DNA from: Trichosphaerium sp. ATCC 40318
Lineage: Eukaryota; Discosea; Flabellinia; Trichosidae
NCBI GenBank assembly: GCA_038496445.1
Contig: JALMLS010000268.1
Location: 186,001-250,000 of the forward strand
Length of the DNA stretch: 64,000 nucleotides
Reading direction: 5' to 3'
Shown here: positions 46,773-57,000 of the stretch, in pieces
Layout: every line of letters begins with the position of its first letter
How positions within the stretch are numbered: position 1 is the stretch's first letter
The notes under the pieces: model-generated
The model's database searches: none
What the model was told of the DNA's origin: nothing
What the model saw: the letters and a program-made list of their open reading frames with translations, nothing else
Translations under genes and position numbers: made by a program

Positions 46773-48347
46773 ATGGATTTCTGTGTTGTATCACTTGAAC
46801 AGGCGATAAAATACTACCACAAGAGGCATGCTCACGAATTCAGTAAAATTACTGCGAAACAGCATGAAACGTTCATAAAACAACTTGAAAACATTGTAAA
46901 TGCTGCAAACAAGCGCTTCTTACAAGAGCTTGATCAACATCTCTTTGGAAACATGGATACTGCCAGCGTGACTAAACAGCGTACAGACAGTTCTAGAGAA
47001 TTGAATGTGCCAAAATATGCCGAAACTGTAGCACAGTTTGAGCCAGAGGACGCACAGTTACCAAAATCCAAGCAAAGAAAGGAGTATGTACTACACACCT
47101 TAATCTTAGTTTGTTTGTCTAATGCTAAAAATAGAAGACAACATTTGACAAACAAAGTGCTTGACATTATTGATTTTCCTCCAGAGGTTATTGCAAATAT
47201 TCTAAATCATACAGATGCAAAATCAAGGTTCAGTGTTGCTCAATCGTGTCATTTGATGGCCGACATTATACATCAAGTTGTTGGATACAAAAAGATTTAC
47301 ATTTATGACATTCCAGATATCATACAGATACGACAGTACAAAGGTGTCATGAACAACACTCTTGTTGTCATGAAGATAGAAAATAATACTTTATTTTCGT
47401 TGTTATCTGGGTGTCGTAACATTGATACAAACTTTCTTAGACGTAGATTTTCAGATTTTGATATAAGTAGTGTTATCAATGATAATGATCTCAAAGCGCT
47501 TGCTGGAGTTCATTATATTTGCCTTCACCGATGTAAACACATAACAGATGAAGGTATCAAGGCATTGAGTGGCGTGCACAAAATTGACCTATCTATGACA
47601 TCAGTATCAGATGATGGAATCAAAGCACTAAAGGGTGTACATGACATAAACCTTGCATGTTGTGACAAAGTGACAGACGAAAGTATCAAAACACTTGCAG
47701 GTGTTCATACAATTTGCCTTTATGAATGTAAATATGTGACAGATGAAAGCATCAAAGCGTTAGTAGGTGTTCATACAATTGTCCTTTCTTACAGTTCAGT
47801 AACAGATAACGGCGTCAAGTTGCTTCAAGGAGTTCACACCATCCACCTCTCCCACACTTCTGTGACAAGTGAAAGTGTCAAAACACTTGCAGGTGTTCAT
47901 ACAATCTACCTTGATGGTACAGCAGTGACAGATGAGGGTATCAAACTACTTTCAGGTGTCCATATCATTGACCTTAAAGACACGCCAGTGACAGATGAGG
48001 GTATCAAAGCGCTCAGAGGTGTACACGCCATTGATCTTACTCGTACTGCAGTGACAGATGAAGGTATCAAAGCACTCAAAGGAGTTTATGCCATTAACCT
48101 TGATGGCACTACAGTTACAGACAAGGGAATCAACGCTCTTACAGGTGTTCATACAATCGGTGTTAGTAATTGTGAACATTTGACAGGCAAAGGTATTAAT
48201 GCACTAACAGGTCTTCATGCAATAGAAATACGTTTTGATTCTTCAACAACACTAGATCGAGTTTGCCATTTTGATGCTCGTGTTGTTGATTACTTTGGGC
48301 AATTTTTATACAATTTATTGAAAGACGAAAACATGTATGTTGTCTAA
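46773..48347 (+). CDS. F-box / GVHTI-type leucine-rich repeat protein
   Basis: A single exon encodes 524 aa from ATG 46773. An N-terminal helical segment of about 125 residues precedes an F-box (VLDIIDFPPEVIANILNHTD...FSVAQSCHLMADII). Some 13 leucine-rich repeats follow, of 22-24 residues with the near-constant unit VTDEGIKAL-x-GVHTIDL. Examples are LKGVHDINLACCDKVTDESI and LRGVHAIDLTRTAVTDEGI. Repeats are so alike at DNA level that recent unit duplication is likely. It is a probable substrate-recognition subunit for an SCF ligase, by architecture. It is a paralogue of the gene at 12548, and a decayed copy lies at 50195. No intron. Confidence 0.88.
   Translation: MDFCVVSLEQAIKYYHKRHAHEFSKITAKQHETFIKQLENIVNAANKRFLQELDQHLFGNMDTASVTKQRTDSSRELNVPKYAETVAQFEPEDAQLPKSKQRKEYVLHTLILVCLSNAKNRRQHLTNKVLDIIDFPPEVIANILNHTDAKSRFSVAQSCHLMADIIHQVVGYKKIYIYDIPDIIQIRQYKGVMNNTLVVMKIENNTLFSLLSGCRNIDTNFLRRRFSDFDISSVINDNDLKALAGVHYICLHRCKHITDEGIKALSGVHKIDLSMTSVSDDGIKALKGVHDINLACCDKVTDESIKTLAGVHTICLYECKYVTDESIKALVGVHTIVLSYSSVTDNGVKLLQGVHTIHLSHTSVTSESVKTLAGVHTIYLDGTAVTDEGIKLLSGVHIIDLKDTPVTDEGIKALRGVHAIDLTRTAVTDEGIKALKGVYAINLDGTTVTDKGINALTGVHTIGVSNCEHLTGKGINALTGLHAIEIRFDSSTTLDRVCHFDARVVDYFGQFLYNLLKDENMYVV
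47490..48220 (+). repeat. Tandem LRR-coding repeats
   Basis: About ten units of roughly 69 nt share GGTGTTCATACAAT and GTGACAGATGA(A/G)GG(T/C)ATCAA motifs, each encoding one leucine-rich repeat. The near-identity between units marks an array prone to unit gain and loss. Confidence 0.8.
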
Positions 48348-48413
48348 GAGTCGAATAAAACTACACTTGAAAAAAAAGGATTTATTGGATTGTGCATTCG
48401 ATTCTACGATTTG

Positions 48414-49806
48414 TTACTGGTTTACTGGCTTGTCATTTTGATAAACGGTTTGTACAATCTTGCCAGTGAGTGATTCGAAGGTTTTGTGTAGCCCTTCCTT
48501 GAGGTTGTTAACATATCTACCACACATGCAAACAACACCAGTAGAATGCCACATTGTTACAACTCCTTCAAGTTTACCATCTTTGTAATTAGCCTGCATC
48601 TTTGGTACTCCATTGTCATGCCACTTTCTATATTCCCCTTCAAGTTTGTCATCCACATAATTACAGTGCATAGACACTTTACCATTCTCATAAAACTCCT
48701 TGTACTGTCCTTCGATTTTACCTTCCTTGTAAAAGCAGTGAAGAACCAACAAACCATTTGAATTCCACTTCTTGTACTCCCCTTCGATTGTACCATTCTT
48801 ATAAAAGTAGTGAAGAGCCAACAAGTCATTGTCATGCCACTCTCTGTATTCACCTTCGAGCATGTCATCCACATAATTACAGTGCATAGATACTTTACCA
48901 TTCTCAAAAAACTTCTTGCAATCCCCTTCATTTTTACCATTCTTCTTCGTATTTGTCTGACGCAAATTTCCATTCTCATACCACTCACTGTGCTGGTTTG
49001 CTGTGTCTAGTTTCTGAATGTTTCCATTTGAGTGGTAAAATACTCTGCTGCCTTTAGTATGTTTCATCCACAATTGTCCGTTGTAGTCCCACATTGACAC
49101 ACTTTTATCCTGAAAATTAAAATGAAATTCCAGCTTTCCATTGCTATGCCACTGTTTGCTCTCCATATTGTTTACCATTCTCATATTTGGATTGTGACTT
49201 TATTTTCCCATCATCATACCATTCATTATGTTCACCGTGCTGTATACCATCTAACCACTCACACTGTTCCTTTAGTTGCATATTTTCATGCCATTCACTA
49301 CATTCACCATCTTTTTTGCCATTGACATAGCTGCACAAAAGCTGCGATGTTCCTGACTCTTCATATTGTTGGTGGTACACTCCATTTAACATTCCGTTGG
49401 TATATGTGCAGGTGCTGTTTTGCTGTCCATTTTCATACCATGTGTTGCGTGCTCCTGTTAAAAGGCCGTGTGTGTAGCTACAACGCTCTAAGAGTTGGCC
49501 GCTTTCAAACCATTGTTTGCTCTCACCATGTTTTTTGCCAAGATTCCACGTGGTATGTGACTGAAAGTATCCGTTTTCGAACCATGACTTGCTCTCGCCA
49601 TGCAAAACCCCACAAGAAAAAATTTGCTTCGTTTTAACCTTTCCGTCTTTGTGGAATGTTTGAAACACCCCATCCCGCTCTAGTGCATGAGTATAGCGTG
49701 TTGACCACGCCATACCCTTATTTAACACCGGCCACATCTGATTGATTTGACCAGTTGAGTCTTTTTTTATTATCATATCGTGCAGTTCCAGCGGCAAATC
49801 TATCAA
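48414..49806 (-). CDS. F-box-like / MORN_2 repeat gene split by a frameshift
   Basis: Two overlapping frames form one gene. The first (49144-49806, 220 aa) has the head LPLELHDMIIKK...WPVLNKGMAWSTRYT and repeats such as GKKHGESKQWFESGQLLERC. It ends YENGKQYGEQTVA. The second (48414-49184, 256 aa) begins inside it and continues the same repeat as ESKQWHSNGKLEFHFN, with about ten further repeats (LEGEYREWHDND, IEGQYKEFYENGKVSMHC) to VYQNDKPVNQ. A single-base shift near 49160 separates them. Intact, the protein would be about 470 aa, the longest of the family here. Either a disabling mutation, a sequencing error or an unusual frameshift explains it. Confidence 0.8.
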
Positions 49807-50194
49807 GCGAACAGGAGTATTATCTTGTTTTTTTACCTGAGTGATGAGTTAGATCCAACCGAGTTTGTCTACTCTTTTGAAGTGTGAGTCGGTACCTTTT
49901 TAGGGTGTGGGCCTTTTATTGGACTGGGTTTGCGGGGTTTTTGAGGTTGCATTAAGTGTTTGTGTGAAGACGTGCTTTGAACTGTGTAGAATTCTAATTT
50001 TTATGTCCACTTTCAATCAGATTGATTACTTAATGATTCTTTGAACTTGCCATAAAACACAGTCAAGTTGCTTCTGTGTTGTGACAATGTGGTGCAGGGG
50101 AAAAAATAGGCTGATAGGTCGATTAGTTGTCCAAGACGGCATACTATTGACTGTTTACATACTACGTTACATTTTAATCACTTTCAATCACAGT
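49807..50194. other. Intergenic, no gene seen
   Basis: About 390 nt upstream of the split MORN_2 gene. No supported ORF. Confidence 0.35.
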
Positions 50195-50452
50195 TCAATC
50201 TTGATCAACATCTCTTTGAAAACACTGATACAGCCACCAGCATGACTAAACAGCGTACAAACACATGCTAGAGACAAAATATACTCTTGGCTTGTGACAT
50301 AAAGATATTAAATCGCTTGCAGATGTTCACGCATTTGGCTTCGCTACTGCAAATATGCGACTGATGAAGGCATCAAAAAAGCATGATTGGGTATTCTCAT
50401 ACTACAGTTACAGACAAAGGAATCACCACTCTTACAGGTGTTCATACAATAT
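50195..50452 (+). pseudogene. Decayed fragment of the F-box/LRR gene
   Basis: CTTGATCAACATCTCTTTG at about 50201 and CATGACTAAACAGCGTACA at about 50241 match the coding region of the LRR gene at 46929-46990, with substitutions. About 60 bases later, repeat-like pieces appear (CGCTTGCAGATGTTCACGCA, GCGACTGATGAAGGCATCAA, CTTACAGGTGTTCATACAAT). The middle of the gene is deleted and stops interrupt every frame. It is a clear relic of a duplicate. Confidence 0.8.
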
Positions 50453-51305
50453 TTAAAAACACGTCTGTATGTTCCTTTCTTATACCATCCAAGTCCAATG
50501 AAAAACAATTGCATTTTTATTTATTTCATAAAGTAAGAAGCTTGCTTGAGTTGTAGCTTACAAAGGGATTTTAAATCAACACTAGTAAATGGTGTTCGGT
50601 CACGTGTTGTGATCAAAGTCAAAAACAGTCACATACAAGATAGTCATTGACTGTTTACTTGTGAGCATGTGAGTGGAAAGTTAAGTGCTGTAACTGCTAT
50701 ACAAGCGTTAACAATTACAATACATTTGATTCCATTTTCGAAAACTCGTTCATTTAACAGCTTTCCATTTAATGCTTAAAAGGTATCATTTGCTTAAGAT
50801 TTATGCTATTGCAAGTACTACATCAAAGGGCGTATCTCCTACAGCCACAATCTTTTTGTTTGAGCGTATTATGCACCATATAAAGGTACCTTGGTTTTTA
50901 AGTACAATAGCAGGCATATATCAGTGTACATGCAATGTGCAGTTGTCAAAACACACTGTAGCATACATAGGCGTTTTAACCGTAATTGCACTCTTCAATA
51001 TGTCCTTAGTGGGCTATTAATGCGCTTGCGAGTATTATAAAAAGTAACTCTGTATTGGAGTGCATTATTTTAAAATTGTCTTTTTCGAAAAAACTTTACC
51101 TTTGTGGTTTTGTTCGTACTTTGAATAAGTTTCTCTTAGAGAGATTGAGCCAAGAAGGTTTGTACTTTTTTCCTCATTATCATCGCATCGAATAAACCCT
51201 TTGGAGATTCCTCAATATGTCATCGAAGAGAAAGAAGGCAATATTTATTAGGTACAATTAAGTCACTCTGTCTTTTTTCTTAAGCGTTAGTTTTTTGCAC
51301 GGAAT
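50453..51305. other. Intergenic, no gene seen
   Basis: About 850 nt. An 82-aa ORF at 50772-51020 shows no recognisable features. Confidence 0.35.
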
Positions 51306-53298
51306 ATGTGTCGACGTCGCGGGTTTTTTTTATTTTCTATTAGTGTATTAGCGCTTACGCCGTTAATCTTGTATTTGGGTACACTTTTTGACACTTTTAA
51401 ACATTAACGGCGTTGTAGCTCTTGTTCAACACCCCTTGAGCACTTCTGATGGTTCACATATTGCCGTGGAGGATATTATAAACGTTTGTAGCGTATTTCA
51501 GCACATTCACGCTAACAGTTACGTAGACAAAGACTGGAGCAGCTACTTCGCCACCAAATATCAATCAAAGCCCTCAAGCGCAATGTACGTCTATTTTCAA
51601 AATAAAAACGTATTTTTTAACACCACACCAGCTGATATAGCTCTACCTGTCCTCATTATAACATACAAACGCCCCAAATACCTTCAAAGATGTTTAGACT
51701 CGTTATTCAAGCATTGGCCGGCTGCAAAAACAAATATGCCTTCTTCACCTCTTATCATCTCACAAGATGGTAATCATGGGCCCACTGTGGATCTCATTAA
51801 ATCCATAAAGAAGAAACATCCCTTGGAGCACATTCAGGTATGCACGTGATACTATATCTTTTGAGAAAAAGTGTCTTAAACAACCTATAAATAGCGCCTT
51901 GATAGGAAATTGAATGTACCTGGTTTAAAGTAAGTAACTACTCCTTTGAGCGATATTGTTCTTTTTCCTTGTTTTGTGCATGTACTCATATATTCTTAGA
52001 AAGTGGAACAGAGGCTACCACCAACTAGCGGCTCATTACAAGTGCGTTCTTAGACTCTTTTCTGTTGAACAAAAAATTTTAATCTTTTCTTTAGATTTGC
52101 GCTATCACATGTGTTTGATACTTTAAAGCTTTCTCGTATTATAATCCTAGAAGGCATGTTTGTGATTATGCTGTTTAGCCACTCAACTACAGTCACTGGC
52201 TAACTTTTGTATTTAGAAGATTTAGAAATTGCACCAGATTTTTTTGAGTATTTTCAAGGTATAGCTATACTACGCTTTTAATAGCGATTATTTACGTTTC
52301 GTAGCTCTTAAAAATAGGTTGGATACTGATGATTCTGTATTTTGTGTGTCGGCATGGAATGACAATGGTAAAGCAGGCTATGTTAGAGATCCAGAGAGAC
52401 TTTACAGAACGTACATAAATGTTACCTTTTTACTACAAAATTATTAATTTCGTGAGCAACAGTGACTTCTTTCCTGGTCTTGGATGGATGTTAACTCGTG
52501 AGCTATGGCAAGAATTACGTGATACATGGTATTGAATCAACTGATTACATCGTATTAATTTTCTAATTCAGGCCTGTGGCGTACTGGGATGACTGGCTGC
52601 GAAAACCAGAACAAACAAAGGTGCACCAATAACTATATTGACAAAACTGATTTTCAACAAAGGGGAGACATTGTATTTACCCAGAAGTCCCAAGATCATT
52701 TACTTTTGGAGCTAAAGGTATGTAGCAGTATTAGGTTAGTTTCCTCTTTCTAAAACTAAACAATTCGTTTTAGGTGGTGCTAGTAAAGGACAATTTTACA
52801 ATACTTTTCTAAAGTTCATAAAATTGAACGATAAGTTTGTTCCTTTTACAAAAATGGATCTTTCGTACCTTCAAAAGGTTAGTACCGTTTTGATAAGTAT
52901 AGGCAACTTCTATTTTATGCTATATACGATTAAATATTTGAGTTGTAGGATACATACGAAAAGTCTCTAGCATTACAAGTATCGCAAGCAGTACCCTTGA
53001 AAGACATAAACGCTGTTGAGGGGTATACGGGCAAAAACCATGTCAAGATAATTTACAATACGCCTAAAGATTTTTCAAAGCTTGCTATGAAGTTTAGAAT
53101 AATGTACGAGCTCAAGGTAAGTACAATCGTTTTTTTTTTTCATGTTTTGTTTTGAATTTCACAAGTTTTTTTTTTTGGCACGTTTGCTTACTTTAGAATT
53201 TCGTTTAGGATAAAGTCCTCATGCGCTCAAGTTATAATGGTGTAGTGTCGTTCTATTTTAAATCAAAATATGTCATGCTCGTACCTTCAAGCTTTTGA
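51306..53298 (+). CDS. GnT-I-like N-acetylglucosaminyltransferase (MGAT1 family)
   Basis: Golgi type II enzyme that would add GlcNAc to the core N-glycan mannose. ATG 51306 gives a short basic tail and an anchor (MCRRRGFFLFSISVLALTPL). Exons 51306-51378, 51419-51837, 51895-51929 and 52000 onward are in phase. Motifs in family order: LPVLIITYKRPKYLQRCLDS, LIISQDGNHG, RGYHQLAAHYKFAL, IILEEDLEIAPDFFEYF (the acidic metal/UDP-sugar motif), VSAWNDNGK, YRTDFFPGLGWMLTRELW, PVAYWDDWLRKPEQ, FTFGAKGGASKGQFY, LKFIKLNDKFVPF and DLSYLQK. It ends YVMLVPSSF at 53298. The intron at 52154-52216 begins GC, not GT. Length is about 430 aa, typical for GnT-I. Confidence 0.93.
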
Positions 53299-54002
53299 TC
53301 TTCCGAGGGTTTCTCCGGCTGAAGTAAAACAAAGGCACTTCCCTCTTCTAGTTCTGGCTATTACCGCTATTGAATACAAACGTAAAAGGATAAAAATGCG
53401 AACGAGCTTAATGTTAGCAAATCCCTGGATGAACGGGTTTTGGACAAAGACAGCAAATGGTAATCCTTGTGGCAAAGAAAAATGATCAGCAAAATAAATA
53501 CGTTAAATGCAGTAAGTTTACTTGTCTAAGTTCATAAATTAATCAATTCTACTGGCAACGAATTCGTTGTAAAAACCGTTTTTCGGAAAAAAACATATTA
53601 TTTGAAAGATAGACTTGTGACACTTACGTCAGCCCTGCCGAGTTCATTCGTTAGCCGACAGAAATGATGTCCATTTTGAAACCAACACGTGCCATGAAAT
53701 AGCGTTACGCAATACAGAGATTAAGAGTATTTTTAGCTGAAATACAACCGGATCTTTCCGTGCAAACTAATTCGGCCGGTTTCCGCGGAACTTTAACCAT
53801 AATTAATTACGGTTCTCATTAGTCCCACTGCATCCCTGCAATAGTGTTTAATACATATATAACCCTTCACCGCTAATTAAATACACCGGTGTACCGCTGA
53901 GTTTAATTTTGTCGAAAATTAGTGAGTTTTCTCTGACATTTATTTATTAATCTAAAAGAGCACAAAAGCATCTATCAGCTTAGCTGCTTCGTGAAATAAT
54001 AA
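53299..54002. other. Intergenic, no gene seen
   Basis: About 700 nt. AT-rich. No supported ORF or RNA gene. Confidence 0.4.
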
Positions 54003-57000
54003 ATGCAAGTACACACGAATATATTCCCACAAGAGTTAGACGGAAAGCGCTACAATAAGTTAGTTTCTGTTACTTTACTTCCAGATGCAGGTATTATTGC
54101 GTCTTATAACAAAGCAAACAGGTATGTAAAGAAAAACGGAGAAAGCAGCGGATACGCTTTTGGTTAAAGTAAACCGTGTCGACGCTCAGTTATTGCATTT
54201 TAGATACCTCGTAACTACTGTTGGAGGCGATTGTCAAAAAGAAGTAAAAGGAAAAGGAAACGTTGTATCAATACACGCAAAACTACCTTATATCGTATCC
54301 ATACATGAACTTGGGAGTGTAAGAAGCCTACAACTTTATAACACCGACACGGGGGAACTCAAAGACATTGAACTCAACGGGATTACGCCTTCTGTGGTAC
54401 GTTGTACCAATCCAACGCAATTTCGCGCTCATTAAAAACCAACAATCTAAAACAATAAACAACAAGCGTTAAAATAATAACGCTCCTCTCTAGGTTATAA
54501 CAGATGAGAGTAATTGCATTGTATTTGATGATAAGCACAATGCTTACTGGTTACACTATACAAACCCTAAGCTTGTTCCACACGGAACAATGATACCAAA
54601 CACATCACAAACAAGCAGTTTAACATCTGTAAAGATTGGAACAAGGCTTGTGCTTGGTAGCTTCACACAAACGTCACTTTACGACTTGGAAGAAGATGAA
54701 GTTATAACAACCTTAAAAGCTGATAATAACTTTCTCTTGACTAAAGCATTTGGTATGTATTTATCACGTGTTTTACCTCAAAATTGTGATTGGTTTTTTA
54801 TTATTATTTAATTAAAGCGCTAAAGGCTTCTTTTACTTATATCTGTGTAGGTGATCATGCTATAACAGTGACGTCATCTGAAGTTTTTGTTATAAAAGCA
54901 TCAACTGGACGTAAGTTTTTTTTTTTCTTCGTTGATGTCTATCTTCTGATCATGATGTATAATGGTCTTTTTAGGTACTGTGTCCACGTTGATTGACTCT
55001 CCTATATCTGCTATACAATATGATAATAATAGACAAGTTTTATTCTTGGGTAACTTAGAAGGAGAGATTAGAGCTTATAATATAGACTCTTTGGAGTATT
55101 TATATACTTTGAATCAAGTTGATGTTGCAACACGTAAACTATCCGCAAGAAGTCTAATAACACAACTCACAACCAGAGGTATGTATACTTTTTTTTTTCT
55201 GTTTTTTCAAGTGACCATCGAAGTACTCCTGTTTTTTTCTGATTTTTTTTTTCTCCAAGTGACCATCTTAACGCTTATGCCAAATGGTCTTATTGCTGCT
55301 GGTACAGATAGTGGCACTATAAATATTTATTTAACAAGAAATCAAAATCAACCTGAACCTGTAAAGACACTAAAGATAAACGGAGCGAGCTTCATTTCTT
55401 CCGTATTCCATAAGAAATTGAATGAACTTGCAGTGTTATTCAAAGACGCAGATAAGAAGCTTTCACTCGCCACTTGGAAACCAAAGTTTAGTAAATTATC
55501 ACGACGTGGATCCTCAGAGATTGTTGCTACACAACGCCTAAGCTGTGCAGGATACATGCAAGCACATAAAAGAAGGAAACTACTTAGAAATTCAAAAGAC
55601 GAGTTTTGGTATGAACTAAGAGGAGATGTTTTGTTTTGTTATAGTGCACATACAGTACGAATATATCTAATATTTTCTGATGTTGTTACTAAACACAAAG
55701 AGTAGGAGAAGACTCCATTAGCGAGCTATATGATCACTTCAACTACTACTATAAAGAGAGATAAATCAAAGAGATATCAAGGGCTTGAGATCAAGTTCGA
55801 TAAGACTTCATTGACTCTCATGACCGCCTCAGAAAAAGAACTCATAATGTGGACCACTGCTCTATCAAATGCTGTGCAAGTACGTAAACAACAATTACCA
55901 GTTTAAAATTACTGACACCTTGTCTAGAGCGTTAAAAATAGTTCTATAGGCGAGATTAACCTCAAAGACCTTACATACAAAACAGACTCTGAAGGACAAC
56001 GTATACGCCTTGGTACTCATCTTGCTGACATTGAAACACCTCTTATTCTATAATTTAGGACAAGGTAGTAGCGCTTCAATCTATAGAGGACGCTTCAATG
56101 GATTCGCAGTTGCTATAAAGCAATTTCATTCGAATGTTACAAAAGAAGAATTCAAGAGAGAAGCAGCAATGTTGAGGTACGTTTTTTTGGCTTCATTCCC
56201 AGCCCAATTGGGCTTTAAATTTGCGTGTACTTATGCTTTTAACAAGGGCCCTGCGTCACCCATGTATAGTGCATTTGATTGGGGCTTGCAATAAAGAGGG
56301 TAGCTATGCCCTAGTATTACCATACAAGAAGCACGGTTCACTTCACGAACTTCTTCAAGTTACAAAGTGCGCCAATTTCTCCACCTCTTTCTTTTTTTGT
56401 AATTAACAATTAACTTGTGAATCAAGACCATCTCCATTGAAGACATGGCGGTTCTATCTTAAAATAGTTAATGATATAGCACATGGTACGCAATTCGGAA
56501 AAAAAACAACCAAGAAAAAAAACTGACTTGTTTTATAGCAATGCAGTACCTTCACACATTCCAAATGAATGGACGAAGTACACCTATTATACACCGTGAT
56601 TTGAAGCCAGGAAATATATTGATTAACTCGCTTGATCCAACTCTACACAAACCGAGTATCAAAATAACAGGTTAGTGTGAACTACCGTTTTGTTCTTTTT
56701 TTTGAGTTTTTATTTTCTGACTTTTCCTTTTTTTAAGATTTTGGTATATCCACACAAGCTCGTGAATTACATACAGCTCGACAAGGGACTATGGCTTATA
56801 TGGCACCTGAAGTGTTCGCATCAAGTGACTACAGTACACAAGCTGATGTATACTCTTTTGGTATAGTGCTATGGCAGATGCTCACAAAAAAAGTCCCTAC
56901 ATCACAACTTGGGTACAACTTTCTGCCACGTCCAGCCTTCGTTTCGTTGATCTAACTTCTTTTTTGATAGAGGTGGGCATAAGAGACCTCCTATACCTGT

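Noticed and set aside
47490-48220. CRISPR-like appearance of regular repeats
   Set aside because: The repeats are in-frame leucine-rich repeat codons within a 524-aa protein; spacers are coding and similar to each other.
48546-49637. Several ORFs of 60-145 aa on both strands within the MORN_2 gene
   Set aside because: Shifted or antisense readings of the repeat units, without head or motif.
50772-51020. 82-aa plus ORF
   Set aside because: No similarity, no partner exon, no signal peptide; judged chance.
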